Part shown: piece after piece, positions 36,882 to 45,403 of the stretch
Position numbering within the stretch: the first letter of the stretch is position 1
Layout: each line of letters begins with the position of its first letter
NCBI RefSeq assembly: GCF_007989805.1
Contig: NZ_BJUB01000005.1
Location: 62,001 to 126,000 of the forward strand
Direction of reading: 5' to 3'
DNA length: 64,000 nucleotides
Source of the DNA: Cellulomonas xylanilytica
GTDB taxonomy: Bacteria; Actinomycetota; Actinomycetes; Actinomycetales; Cellulomonadaceae
The notes under the pieces: generated by a model
Database searches by the model: none
The model's input: only the letters and a program-made list of their open reading frames with translations
What the model was told of the DNA's origin: nothing
Made by a program: the position numbers and the translations under genes

Positions 36882-38408
36882 TCAGTACGCGCCGTTGCCG
36901 GTGAGGACGGCGCGCGCCGTCTTCCAGAGGATGAGCATGTCCATCGTCACGGACCAGTTGTCGACGTACCGCAGGTCGAGCTGCACCGACTCGGTCCACC
37001 CGAGGTTCGAGCGTCCGCTGACCTGCCAGAGACCCGTGAGGCCGGGGCGCACGTGGAGCCGGCGCTGCACCTGGTCCTCGTACGCCTCCACCTCCTCCAG
37101 CAGCGGCGGGCGCGGCCCGACGAGCGCCATGTCGCCCCGCAGGATGTTCAGCAGCTGGGGAAGCTCGTCCAGGGAGTACCGGCGCAGCACGCGACCGACC
37201 CGGGTCACCCGCGGGTCCTGCGCCATCTTGAACAGGACACCGTCGCCGAGGCTCGACCCCAGCAGAGCAGCGCGTCGGGCGTCCGCGTCCTGGTACATGG
37301 TGCGCAGCTTGAGCATCGTGAACGGGCGTCCGTCGATGCCCACCCGCGTCTGCCGGTAGAAGGCGGGCCCAGGACTGGTGAGCCGCACCGCGGCAGCCGC
37401 GGCAGCGATCACCGGTGCGAACACCACCAGAGCGAGCGCGGCCAGCGTGGTGTCGATGAACATCTTGGCGACGAGCCTGCGCCGGGGCGACCCGACCTCC
37501 ACCTCGAGGAGCGAGAGCCCCGCCGTGGGGTGCACGGTCAGCCGGGGCGCAGCGACCTCGATCAGGTCCGGCGCCACGACCAGGTGGGCGCCGGCACGCT
37601 CGAGCGCCCAGGACAGCCGCCGCAGCGCAGCGCCGGACAGGTACGAGCCCGTGACGACGACGACATCCACCTGCCGGTCGGCCACGATCTGGACGACGTC
37701 GGCCACCGCACCGAGTACCGGGACGCCGCCCACCGACCGGACCCCGTCGAGCGACGGGACGCAGACACCGTCGACGCGGTAGCCGTGGTGAGGAGCGAGC
37801 GCGAGGTCGCCGATGACACGACCGGCCGAGATCTCGTCGCCGACGACGACCGTGGTCATCATGGCGCCGCCCTCCTGACGCCACCGGTGCAGCCACCGGC
37901 GCTGCACGTGCCGGAACATCCAGCACAGCGCGGTGCCGAGGGGCAGAGCCACCAGGACGAGGGAGCGAGGGACGGGGACTCGGAAGACGTAGCCCAGGAC
38001 CATGAGGCCCAGCACCAGGGCGACGGAGGCCCGCAGCAGGGACTGGAACTCCCCCGGCCCGTCGCCCACGTGCCGCGAGCGATAGCCGCCGAACGCGGCG
38101 ACCAGCGTGACGAACACCGCGGCACCGACCACGCCGAACACCAGGGAGTGCACCAGGTCGTAGCTGCGGGCGAGCGTGATCCCGGTGACCAGCATGGCGA
38201 TGGCGGCGTCCGACGTCGCTGCGACCAGGCCGTACCGGGCGCTGACGACGCGCCAGCCGCTGGAGTGCTCGGTGGGGGCGGCGCGCACTGTCTTGCGCAC
38301 CTCGAACGGCTGGGACGACGCCCACGACCGACGCGGTTCCCGCGCGGTACCGCGGCGGTCAGCAGGGTCATGGAACAGCGCAGAGTCATGATCGGCTGCT
38401 AGCGTCAC
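36882..38408 (-). CDS. undecaprenyl-phosphate sugar phosphotransferase (priming glycosyltransferase)
   Basis: About 508 residues. N-terminal membrane region with four to five helices, a central Rossmann-like domain (TTVVVGDEISAGRVI), then the conserved bacterial sugar transferase domain: KMFIDTTLAALALV, SPGPAFYRQTRVGIDGRPFTMLKLRTM, RRYSLDELPQLLNIL, LVGPRP, RPGLTGLWQVSGRS. It starts repeat-unit assembly by placing hexose-1-phosphate on undecaprenyl phosphate. I start at the GTG at 38408, which has GGGGGAG upstream; the GTG at 38441 has no ribosome site and lies next to a TATAGCCT -10-like sequence. Two TTCACCC sites lie upstream. Confidence 0.93.
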   Translation of the reverse strand: MTLAADHDSALFHDPADRRGTAREPRRSWASSQPFEVRKTVRAAPTEHSSGWRVVSARYGLVAATSDAAIAMLVTGITLARSYDLVHSLVFGVVGAAVFVTLVAAFGGYRSRHVGDGPGEFQSLLRASVALVLGLMVLGYVFRVPVPRSLVLVALPLGTALCWMFRHVQRRWLHRWRQEGGAMMTTVVVGDEISAGRVIGDLALAPHHGYRVDGVCVPSLDGVRSVGGVPVLGAVADVVQIVADRQVDVVVVTGSYLSGAALRRLSWALERAGAHLVVAPDLIEVAAPRLTVHPTAGLSLLEVEVGSPRRRLVAKMFIDTTLAALALVVFAPVIAAAAAAVRLTSPGPAFYRQTRVGIDGRPFTMLKLRTMYQDADARRAALLGSSLGDGVLFKMAQDPRVTRVGRVLRRYSLDELPQLLNILRGDMALVGPRPPLLEEVEAYEDQVQRRLHVRPGLTGLWQVSGRSNLGWTESVQLDLRYVDNWSVTMDMLILWKTARAVLTGNGAY

Positions 38409-38489
38409 GGCTCCCCCACCCTGTGTGCACTTCATGGACACGAGGAGGCTATAGCCGGTTTCCGTACGGTTCAGTACCTTCTGTCCTAT

Positions 38490-38516
38490 TTCACCCGGGT
38501 TGACCGTTCTTCACCC
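38490..38516 (-). promoter_or_regulatory. paired TTCACCC elements upstream of the priming transferase
   Basis: TTCACCC at 38490-38496 and 38510-38516, spaced 20 bp, about two helical turns. The first continues as TTCACCCGGGTTGA, close to a palindrome. A -10-like CTATAGCCT follows on the minus strand near 38450. Confidence 0.45.
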
Positions 38517-38532
38517 CCGCCCGGGTGACTGG

Positions 38533-39153
38533 TCAGGCGCGGGTGTGAAACTTGAGCTGCGCCGCCTCCAGGCCCTGGGCGATCACCAGCTCGACCGCGT
38601 CCGCCGCCGCGTCGACGAGCCACGGCACGTCCTTCAGCTCCGACTTGGAGAAGTCGCGCAGCACGAACTCGGCCGGATCCATGCGGCCCGGCGGGCGCCC
38701 GACCCCGACGCGCACCCGCACGTACTCCTTGGTGCCCAGCGCCTTGGTGGTGTCCCGCAGCCCGTTGTGACCACCCTCGCCACCGCCGCGCTTGAGCCTG
38801 ACGTCCGCGAACGGGATGTCGAGCTCGTCGTGCACCAGCACCGTCCGCTCCGGCGGCACGTCGTAGTACTTCGCGAGCGCCGCCACCGGTCCTCCGGAGA
38901 CGTTCATGTAGGTCGTCGGCTTCGCCAGCACCACTCGCGGACCCGGTGCTCCGCCTGCCAGCATCCCGAGCCGCGCCTCCGCGACCGCCGCCTGCGGCCG
39001 GCGGGACAGCAGCCCGGAAGCCCGGGAGCCGAACGTCGACCCGGTCCGGCGCGCCAGCTCGTCGAGCACCATCTGGCCGACGTTGTGCCGGTTGCCTGCG
39101 TACTGGGGTCCGGGGTTGCCGAGGCCGACGACCAGCCAGGGTCCGTCGGTCAT
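38533..39153 (-). CDS. pth: peptidyl-tRNA hydrolase
   Basis: 206 residues, normal length. [21 protein letters not shown] at the N-terminus holds the catalytic His of the NRHNVG motif; [41 protein letters not shown] and [11 protein letters not shown] complete the family pattern. Releases tRNA from peptidyl-tRNA. The ATG at 39153 follows GAGGGGGAG; longer forms of the frame lack a ribosome site. It is normally next to rplY in Actinobacteria; here an acyltransferase gene and a terminator lie between them. Confidence 0.97.
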   Translation of the reverse strand: MTDGPWLVVGLGNPGPQYAGNRHNVGQMVLDELARRTGSTFGSRASGLLSRRPQAAVAEARLGMLAGGAPGPRVVLAKPTTYMNVSGGPVAALAKYYDVPPERTVLVHDELDIPFADVRLKRGGGEGGHNGLRDTTKALGTKEYVRVRVGVGRPPGRMDPAEFVLRDFSKSELKDVPWLVDAAADAVELVIAQGLEAAQLKFHTRA

Positions 39154-39322
39154 CGCTCCCCCTCGTCCTGGCAGTGCACGGGCCCGCACCACCGAGGGGA
39201 CACGGTACCGGCCAGACGCCAGACGCACCTGCTCCCTCGCCCGCGGTCGGGCCACAGCCGCGGCATGTCCGGAATGGACGGTTTTCACCCCTCGCGCGCC
39301 GCACGTCCGCGCCCCGCCCGCC

Positions 39323-39328
39323 TAGCCT
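39323..39328 (+). promoter_or_regulatory. candidate -10 box for uORF/acyltransferase
   Basis: TAGCCT, 28 bp upstream of the small leader frame at 39356, with TTCACCC at 39284-39290 about 33 bp before it. Confidence 0.45.
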
Positions 39329-39355
39329 GTTGTCCCCGGACCTGGAGGTGTGAAC

Positions 39356-39397
39356 GTGGCGTCACCCGCGCACACTGCCGCAACGGTCGTCCGGTGA
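39356..39397 (+). CDS. putative 13-residue leader peptide coupled to acyltransferase
   Basis: GTG at 39356 with a strong GGAGG at 39344-39348, 7 bp before it, opens a 13-codon frame (VASPAHTAATVVR). Its TGA overlaps the acyltransferase GTG start as GTGA at 39394-39397. The acyltransferase itself has no visible ribosome site, so its translation may depend on this leader. Seen directly in sequence; expression is inferred. Confidence 0.45.
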   Translation: MASPAHTAATVVR

Positions 39398-40602
39398 CCG
39401 CGGCCGACTCGATGCCGGCGCCCGCTGCCGGTCCGGGACGTCGTCCGGTCCACATGATCAAGGGGCTCGACGGCCTGCGCGCCGTGGCGGCCATGGCCGT
39501 CGTCGCCTACCACATCAACTTCCTCGCCCGGTCGGGGACCGGCCCCGTCGCCGAGGCGGCGGCGGTCGGCTGGATCGGCGTGGACCTGTTCTTCACGATC
39601 TCCGGGTTCATCCTCTTCCTGCCGTTCGCCCGGGCGGCGCGCGACGGGGGCTCGGTGCCGCTGCGGCGGTACTTCGTGCGGCGGGCGCGGCGCATCCTGC
39701 CCGCGTACTGGCTCAACCTGTTCATCCTGGTGACGCTCACCGTGCCCGTGCTGATGACGACGGGTCGGGGCTGGAGCATCATCGCGAGCAACGCGACCTT
39801 CACCGCCGAGTACGCGGGTCTCCCGTCGGTCAACGTCGTCTACTGGTCGCTGTACTGCGAGCTCGCGTTCTACGTCGCGCTGCCCGTGATGGCTCTCGCG
39901 TTCATCCGGCGGCGGTGGATCGCCGGACTGATCGGCGCCGTGGTGGTCGGCTGCGCCTACCGGTTCGCCGTCGTCTCCACGGTCGACGGTGTCGACAGCT
40001 ACTTCTCGCTGATCATGCAGTTTCCCGGGGTGATCGACCAGTTCGCCTTCGGCATGACCGCCGGTGCGATCTGGGTGACCCTCGAACGACGCGCAGAGCC
40101 GATCCGCATGGCGATCGCGATGTCGCTGGTCGCAGGAGGAGCCGCCGGGGTCGTGCTCATCGCCTGGGTCATCCAGCGGTCCATCGGGCTGGAGACCTAC
40201 TGGTCCGGCTCGTCGGACTGGGGCCCGTGGGCCATCGTCACGCTGCGACCGTTGCTCTCAGCGTGCTTCGCCGCCGTCATCATCGGCGTCTGCGCGCGGC
40301 CGAGCTGGATCCGCTCCGCGCTGGAGCTGCGCCCGGTGCGCTACCTCGGGCTCGTCAGCTACGGCATCTACCTGTGGCACCTGCCGATCATCCGCGGGCT
40401 TGCCGAGGAGGTGGAGGGACGCGGCCGTTCGAGCGCGTTCTACCTCGTCGCCTTCGCCGCCGTCATGGCGCTGTCGACCGCCTGGGCCGCGCTGTCCTAC
40501 CACTTCGTCGAGAAGCGCTTCCTCGGCGGCGGCCAGCGACCCGCTCCTCCGGCTGAACCGACCCCCCACGTGCCCATGCCTGAGGTCGCGGCCAGGAGCT
40601 GA
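39394..40602 (+). CDS. OafA-like acyltransferase, copy 6
   Basis: 402 residues, multipass. IKGLDGLRAVAAMAVVAYHINFL carries the catalytic-type His; WIGVDLFFTISGFILFLPFARA, RYFVRRARRILPAYWLNLF and the ending YHFVEKRFLGG are typical of OafA/YrhL proteins. The GTG at 39394 overlaps the stop of a small upstream frame. Later in-frame ATGs at the DSMPAP and VHMIKG positions are possible alternatives without ribosome sites. It lies between pth and rplY, at the edge of the exopolysaccharide locus, and is probably part of it. Confidence 0.88.
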   Translation: MTAADSMPAPAAGPGRRPVHMIKGLDGLRAVAAMAVVAYHINFLARSGTGPVAEAAAVGWIGVDLFFTISGFILFLPFARAARDGGSVPLRRYFVRRARRILPAYWLNLFILVTLTVPVLMTTGRGWSIIASNATFTAEYAGLPSVNVVYWSLYCELAFYVALPVMALAFIRRRWIAGLIGAVVVGCAYRFAVVSTVDGVDSYFSLIMQFPGVIDQFAFGMTAGAIWVTLERRAEPIRMAIAMSLVAGGAAGVVLIAWVIQRSIGLETYWSGSSDWGPWAIVTLRPLLSACFAAVIIGVCARPSWIRSALELRPVRYLGLVSYGIYLWHLPIIRGLAEEVEGRGRSSAFYLVAFAAVMALSTAWAALSYHFVEKRFLGGGQRPAPPAEPTPHVPMPEVAARS

Positions 40603-40628
40603 CGACGGCGCCGGACCCCGGGAACGAC

Positions 40629-40663
40629 GACGCCCGGCACCGTCGGGGACGGTACCGGGCGTC
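40629..40663. terminator. bidirectional terminator hairpin
   Basis: GACGCCCGG (40629-40637) and CCGGGCGTC (40655-40663) with an inner CCGTC/GACGG stem, between the convergent acyltransferase and rplY genes. Confidence 0.8.
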
Positions 40664-40714
40664 GAGAGGTCGACCAGGCTCAGACCTCGAGCCGTGGTCG
40701 GGCCGAGGTCGGGC

Positions 40715-41344
40715 TCAGCCCTCCGACTCGGCGGCGGCGGCGGACGCAGCCGACTGCGACGCGGCGAGCTCGGCGGCGGCCTCCTCGGCGGCGACGTCCT
40801 CGGCCGAGGCGTGCGGCACGGAGACGGACACGACGGTCATCTCGGGGTCGGTCAGCAGGACCGAGCCCTTCGGGAGCTCGATGTCGCCGGCGCTGACGGA
40901 GGAACCGCCCGCGAGGCCCTCGATGGAGACCTGGACCTCGGTGGGCAGGTGCGTCGCCTCGGCCTCGAGGGACAGCGTCTGCGTCTCGACGACGTGGATG
41001 GTGCCGGGCGCGGACTCGCCGACGATCGTGACGGGGACGTCGACGGAGACCTTCTCGCCCTTGGTGACGATGAGCAGGTCGACGTGCTCGATGGTGTTCT
41101 TGACGACGTCGCGCTGGACGTCCTTCGTGATGGCCAGCGTCGTCTTGCCGTCGAGCTCGATGGCGAACAGCGCGTTGGCCTGCTTCACGGCGAGCATCGT
41201 CTCGTGGCCGGGAAGGGCGACGTGCAGCGGGTCGGAGCCGTGCCCGTAGAGGACGGCCGGGACCTGGTGGGCGCGGCGCAGACGGCGTGCGGCGCCCTTG
41301 CCGAACTCCGTGCGGGTGGTGGCGACAAGCTTGACCTCGGACAC
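40715..41344 (-). CDS. rplY: ribosomal protein L25/Ctc
   Basis: 209 residues, the long CTC form: N-terminal 5S rRNA-binding L25 domain (EFGKGAARRLRRAHQVPAVLYGHG) and a C-terminal beta domain, ending in an Ala/Ser/Glu-rich tail. Binds 5S rRNA in the large ribosomal subunit. The GTG at 41344 has GGGAG seven bases upstream; the open frame extends upstream without a suitable start. The 247-bp gap before it (41345-41591) shows no other gene. Confidence 0.96.
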   Translation of the reverse strand: MSEVKLVATTRTEFGKGAARRLRRAHQVPAVLYGHGSDPLHVALPGHETMLAVKQANALFAIELDGKTTLAITKDVQRDVVKNTIEHVDLLIVTKGEKVSVDVPVTIVGESAPGTIHVVETQTLSLEAEATHLPTEVQVSIEGLAGGSSVSAGDIELPKGSVLLTDPEMTVVSVSVPHASAEDVAAEEAAAELAASQSAASAAAAESEG

Positions 41345-41591
41345 GTGTACTCCCAGAGTGCTGGCGTCGGCGTAGTGGGCCGACGTGGTGGCGGTGGCGA
41401 TGGCGGCACGGGGCCGCGATGAAGACAGGTGTGGTGGCCTCGACGCGGGACGCAGGACGGGCACGCGGAGGCGCTCACCCAGTCGATCACGGAGCGCAGG
41501 TGGTCGTGGAACTTCGCTGACCGTCCTTCGTCCCTCGCCGAGGCAACCTGGAGAGCCTACCCGGTCGAGTGCGTGGATCCCAACCCGCGGG

Positions 41592-42260
41592 TCAGAGGGC
41601 CGAGGCGTCCTCGGCCCACGCCCACCGCACCGTCACGTCCGCCGACACCGTCTGCTGGCCGGCCTCGACGGGGACGGACGTGGCCTTCGCGACCCCCATC
41701 CCGCGGCTCAGCCGCAGCGGCGCGGCGTCGGATCCGCCCTCGGTGACCCACTGCACCTCGCCCAGCGAGCGGCCGGACAGGGCGGCCCACTGGGTGGCGC
41801 GGGCCACGGCGTCCGCCCAGGCGGCCTCGCGCGCCCGGGCACGGGGCTCGGTGGGGTCGCTGATCTCGAGCCGGATGCCGTCCATGCGGGCCGGCTCGCC
41901 GCCCGCGACGACAGCGGCCCCGACGACGTCACCGGCCACCGCGACGTCGCGCAGCGTGACCTGCAGGCCGAGCCGGGCGACGACGCGCGACGAGCCGACC
42001 GCCGAGCCGTCGGTCCAGGTGCTCGACTGCGTGGTCCGCATCGCGAGGTCGTCGACCCCGGCGTCGCGCAGGACCGCACGCATCCGCTCGAGGCAGGCCC
42101 CTGCCTCGGCGAGCGCGCGCTCGGCGTCGACGGCTCGGGCCTCGGCACCGAGATCGGCGACGGCGCGGTCGGGCACCGCCTCGGCCTCCCCGGCACCGGT
42201 GACGGTCACGCCGCCGCGCGGGCCACGGCGACGCAGCGTGTCGTCGTCGCGGCCGTCCAC
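41592..42260 (-). CDS. SIMPL domain (DUF541) protein
   Basis: 222 residues. The core VTVTGAGEAEAVPDRAVADLGAEARAVDAERAL and the C-terminal ATSVPVEAGQQTVSADVTVRWA match SIMPL/DUF541 proteins, which occur in stress-related contexts and have no defined reaction. No signal peptide, so probably cytoplasmic. It replaces the lipoprotein gene found between rplY and prs in mycobacteria. The GTG at 42260 is 5 bp after the prs stop, so it is in the prs transcript. Confidence 0.85.
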   Translation of the reverse strand: MDGRDDDTLRRRGPRGGVTVTGAGEAEAVPDRAVADLGAEARAVDAERALAEAGACLERMRAVLRDAGVDDLAMRTTQSSTWTDGSAVGSSRVVARLGLQVTLRDVAVAGDVVGAAVVAGGEPARMDGIRLEISDPTEPRARAREAAWADAVARATQWAALSGRSLGEVQWVTEGGSDAAPLRLSRGMGVAKATSVPVEAGQQTVSADVTVRWAWAEDASAL

Positions 42261-42265
42261 GAGCG

Positions 42266-43249
42266 TCAGGCCTGGCCGTCGAAGAGCGACGTCACGGAGC
42301 CGTCGTCGAACACCTCGCGGATGGCCCGCGCAATCAGGGGCGCGATCGAGAGCACGGTGAGCTGCGGGAAGCGCCGGTCTTCGGCGATGGGCAGCGTGTC
42401 GGTGATGACGACCTCGCGGGCGCCGCAGTTCTGCAGCCGGTCCACCGCGGGGTCGGACAGGACGCCGTGCGTCGCGGCGACGATGACGTCCTTGGCGCCG
42501 GCCTCGAGCAGGACCCGCACGGCACCGGCGATGGTGCCGGCGGTGTCGATGAGGTCGTCGACGAGCACGCAGCTGCGACCCTCGACGTCACCGACGACCC
42601 GGTTGGCGACCGTCTTGTTGGGGCTGCGGATGTCCCGGGTCTTGTGCACGAAGGCCAGCGGCCCGCCGCCCAGCTTGGCGGCCCACTGCTCGGCCACCCG
42701 GATGCGGCCGGCGTCGGGCGAGACGACCGTGACGTTGGAGGTGTCGACGCGGCTGCGCACGTACTCCGTGAGGATCGGCATGGCCCAGAGGTGGTCGACC
42801 GGCCCGTCGAAGAAGCCCTGGATCTGCGCGGCGTGCAGGTCGACGCTCATGAGGCGGTCGGCGCCGGCCGTCTTGAACAGGTCGGACATGAGGCGCGCGG
42901 AGATCGGCTCGCGGCCGCGGTGCTTCTTGTCCTGGCGGGCGTACCCGTAGAACGGCGCGACGACGGTGATCGTCTTGGCGGAGGCACGCTTGAGGGCGTC
43001 GACCATGAGCAGCTGCTCCATGATCCACGTGTTGATGGGCGACGAGTGCGACTGCAGCACGAACGTGTCGGCGCCGCGCACGGACTCCCCGAAGCGGGTG
43101 TAGATCTCCCCGTTGGCGAACTCGTAGGTGGTGGTCGGCAGGAGGTCGATGCCGAGGTGGCTGGCCACGCTGGTGGCCAGGTCGGGGTGCGCCCGACCCG
43201 TCAGGAGCACGAGACGCTTCTCGCCGTCCGAGGAGATGATCCCGGTCAT
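42266..43249 (-). CDS. prs: ribose-phosphate pyrophosphokinase
   Basis: 327 residues. Makes PRPP from ribose-5-phosphate and ATP. Seen: FANGEIYTRFGESVRG, the catalytic flexible loop region PFYGYARQDKKHRGREPIS, SVDLHAAQIQGFFD and the PRPP-binding loop VLVDDLIDTAGTI near residue 220. The ATG at 43249 overlaps the glmU stop by four bases, so the two are coupled. Normal length. Confidence 0.98.
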   Translation of the reverse strand: MTGIISSDGEKRLVLLTGRAHPDLATSVASHLGIDLLPTTTYEFANGEIYTRFGESVRGADTFVLQSHSSPINTWIMEQLLMVDALKRASAKTITVVAPFYGYARQDKKHRGREPISARLMSDLFKTAGADRLMSVDLHAAQIQGFFDGPVDHLWAMPILTEYVRSRVDTSNVTVVSPDAGRIRVAEQWAAKLGGGPLAFVHKTRDIRSPNKTVANRVVGDVEGRSCVLVDDLIDTAGTIAGAVRVLLEAGAKDVIVAATHGVLSDPAVDRLQNCGAREVVITDTLPIAEDRRFPQLTVLSIAPLIARAIREVFDDGSVTSLFDGQA

Positions 43250-44856
43250 CGTGCGGAGTCCTTCGGGTTGGTGCCGTTGTCCGGCAGTGCAGGCGGCGGG
43301 GTCGGCGGTGCGTCGGCGGATGCTGCGGCGGCACGGTCGCGCTCGGCGCGGGCCTGCGGGGAGAGCTCGTCGTCGGCGGACGGCCGGACGACCGCCTTGG
43401 CCGCGGCCGTCCCGGCGCGTGCGCGGGAGACCCAGCCCTCGATGTTGCGCTGCGCGCCGGCACTCACGCCGAGCGCGCCCGAGGGCACGTCGCGACGGAT
43501 CACGCTGCCGGCGCCGGTGTAGGCACCGTCCCCGACGGTCACGGGGGCGACGAACATGTTGTCGGCACCCGTGCGGGCGTACGAGCCGATGGTCGTGTGG
43601 TGCTTGTTCACGCCGTCGTAGTTGACGGTCACCGACGCCGCACCGATGTTCGTGTGCTCGCCGATCGTCGCGTCGCCCACGTAGGACAGGTGCGGGATCT
43701 TCGAGCCGGTGCCGATCTGCGCGTTCTTCGTCTCGACGAACGTGCCGATCTTGCCCTTCTCACCGAGCACCGTGCCGGGGCGCAGGTACGCGAACGGCCC
43801 CACGCTCGCGTCGGCACCGACCACGGCCAGCGTGCCGTGCGTGCGCACGACGCTGGCGCGCGGGCCCACCTCGACGTCCGTCAGAGTGGAGTCCGGTCCG
43901 ACGGTCGCGCCCTCGCGGACCACCGTCGCGCCGTGCAGCTGCGTGCCGGGCAGGAGCGTGACGTCCCGCTCCAGCTCGACGTCCACGTCCACCCAGGTGG
44001 TCGCCGGGTCGATCACGGTGACGCCCTCGCGCATCCAGGCCTCGAGGATGCGGCGGTTCATCTCCGCCCGGAGCACCGACAGCTGCACGCGGTCGTTGAC
44101 GCCCTCCACCAGAACCGGGTCGTCCGTCTGGAGCGCCCGGACGTGACCGCCGTCGGTGCGGGCGATCGCCAGCACGTCGGTCAGGTACACCTCGCCCTGC
44201 GCGTTGTCGCGACCGAGCCTGCCGAGCGCGCCGCGCAGCACACCGGCGTCGAAGACGTAGATGGAGGAGTTGATCTCCGTGATCGTGCGCTGCTCGTCGT
44301 CGGCGTCCTTCTCCTCGACGATGCCGAGCACGTCGCCCGTGCCGGGCTCGCGCAGGATCCGGCCGTACCCGGTGGGCTCTGCCACCTGCGTGGTCAGCAC
44401 CGTCACCGCGTTGCCGTCTGCGTGGTGCGCCTCGAGCAGCTCGTGCAGCGTTCCGGCGTCCAGCAGCGGGACGTCGCCCGCGATGACGACGACCGCCCCC
44501 GACACCTGTGCGTGCGTCGCCGACCCGACAGAGGTGTCGTCGGCGGCGTCTGCCTGCGCGGCCGCGTCGAGCGCCGTCATCGCGACCTGGACCGCGCGAC
44601 CCGTGCCGGGGATGGCGTCCTGGTCGGCGAGCAGCGCCTGGGGGTCGACCTGCGCGACGTGCGCCGCGACCTGGTCGCGCTCGTGCCGGACGACGACCAG
44701 CACCCGGCCGGGGTCGAGCGCACGCGCGGTGGACAGTGCGTGGCCGAGCATACTGCGGCCGGCCAGGGTGTGCAGGACCTTGGGGGTTGCCGAGCGCATC
44801 CGGGTTCCTTCACCTGCGGCGAGGACGACGACGGCGGCCGGGCGGGGGAACGTCAC
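43246..44856 (-). CDS. glmU: bifunctional GlcNAc-1-P uridyltransferase/GlcN-1-P acetyltransferase
   Basis: 536 residues, with a C-terminal extension beyond the usual ~460. N-terminal pyrophosphorylase: VVVLAAGEGTRMRSATPKVLH, IAGDVPLLD. C-terminal left-handed beta-helix acetyltransferase: FAYLRPGTVLGEKGKIGTFVETKNAQIG, PHLSYVGDATIGEHTNIGAASVTVNYDG. Makes UDP-GlcNAc for peptidoglycan and probably for this glycan locus. I start at the GTG at 44856 (VTFPRPAAVVVLAAG) with AGGAG nine bases upstream. The Ala/Pro/Asp-rich tail of about 60 residues is disordered-looking. Confidence 0.97.
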   Translation of the reverse strand: MTFPRPAAVVVLAAGEGTRMRSATPKVLHTLAGRSMLGHALSTARALDPGRVLVVVRHERDQVAAHVAQVDPQALLADQDAIPGTGRAVQVAMTALDAAAQADAADDTSVGSATHAQVSGAVVVIAGDVPLLDAGTLHELLEAHHADGNAVTVLTTQVAEPTGYGRILREPGTGDVLGIVEEKDADDEQRTITEINSSIYVFDAGVLRGALGRLGRDNAQGEVYLTDVLAIARTDGGHVRALQTDDPVLVEGVNDRVQLSVLRAEMNRRILEAWMREGVTVIDPATTWVDVDVELERDVTLLPGTQLHGATVVREGATVGPDSTLTDVEVGPRASVVRTHGTLAVVGADASVGPFAYLRPGTVLGEKGKIGTFVETKNAQIGTGSKIPHLSYVGDATIGEHTNIGAASVTVNYDGVNKHHTTIGSYARTGADNMFVAPVTVGDGAYTGAGSVIRRDVPSGALGVSAGAQRNIEGWVSRARAGTAAAKAVVRPSADDELSPQARAERDRAAAASADAPPTPPPALPDNGTNPKDSAR

Positions 44857-44920
44857 CTGTAGGTGCTCCTCGCGGATCTGCCCGGGAGTCGGGCGGCGGA
44901 TCTCGTGCGCAGGGTGCACT

Positions 44921-45196
44921 CTACCCGCGCGCGGAGGTCGCTCCGGCCGGGCCGGGGTCGTCGGGCGCGTCCTCCGGTGCGGGCGTGAACTGCTTCGGCA
45001 CCGGCGGGGGCAGCCGCCTCTGCCGGGCGATCCACACCCCGGTCAGCACGGCTCCGACGGCCGCCACGACGATCACCGCGACCCGCACACCGACCTCGGT
45101 GGCGCCCGCGGCGAGGTCCACGACCTGCGACACGACACCGAACACGAAGAGACCCAGCAGGACGTATGCAGCACGCAGGTTGCGCGTCGTCGCCAT
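44921..45196 (-). CDS. small two-helix membrane protein
   Basis: 91 residues: helix about 9-30 (AAYVLLGLFVFGVVSQVVDLAAG) and helix about 37-56 (VAVIVVAAVGAVLTGVWIA), then a Pro-rich cytoplasmic tail. No family recognised. It sits between glmU and tRNA-Gln on the same strand. The ATG at 45196 is the natural start because the upstream open frame runs into the tRNA gene. Confidence 0.65.
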   Translation of the reverse strand: MATTRNLRAAYVLLGLFVFGVVSQVVDLAAGATEVGVRVAVIVVAAVGAVLTGVWIARQRRLPPPVPKQFTPAPEDAPDDPGPAGATSARG

Positions 45197-45263
45197 GAGT
45201 CGCACCGTACCGCGTCCACCCCGGACGGTGGCGCGACAGGCGGGCCGACGCCGTGGCGGCCCG

Positions 45264-45335
45264 CTCCGCCCCCAGGATTCGAACCTGGACTGCACGGCTC
45301 CAAAGGCCGGCGTGCTGCCGTTACACCAGGGCGGA
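45264..45335 (-). tRNA. tRNA-Gln (TTG)
   Basis: Acceptor TCCGCCC (45329-45335 on the minus strand) pairs with GGGCGGA (45265-45271). The T-loop GGTTCGAATCC and anticodon loop CTTTGGA give anticodon TTG (45301-45303). No CCA is encoded. About 72 nt with the discriminator. Confidence 0.95.
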
Positions 45336-45403
45336 CCGACGGTCGTCGCGTCGTGGCCGCCAAGTCTGCCAGCCATGTCTGGTGCTCACGGCATGATGGG
45401 CGC

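Noticed and set aside
38490-38503. BldD operator at TTCACCCGGGTTGA
   Set aside because: It matches the published palindrome type only in part, and the other TTCACCC sites do not extend to the second half, so I leave the regulator unnamed.
4382-40602. Mobile element carrying the glycan locus
   Set aside because: I looked for transposase, integrase or tRNA-linked direct repeats at the edges and saw none. The only tRNA lies 4.6 kb outside the locus.
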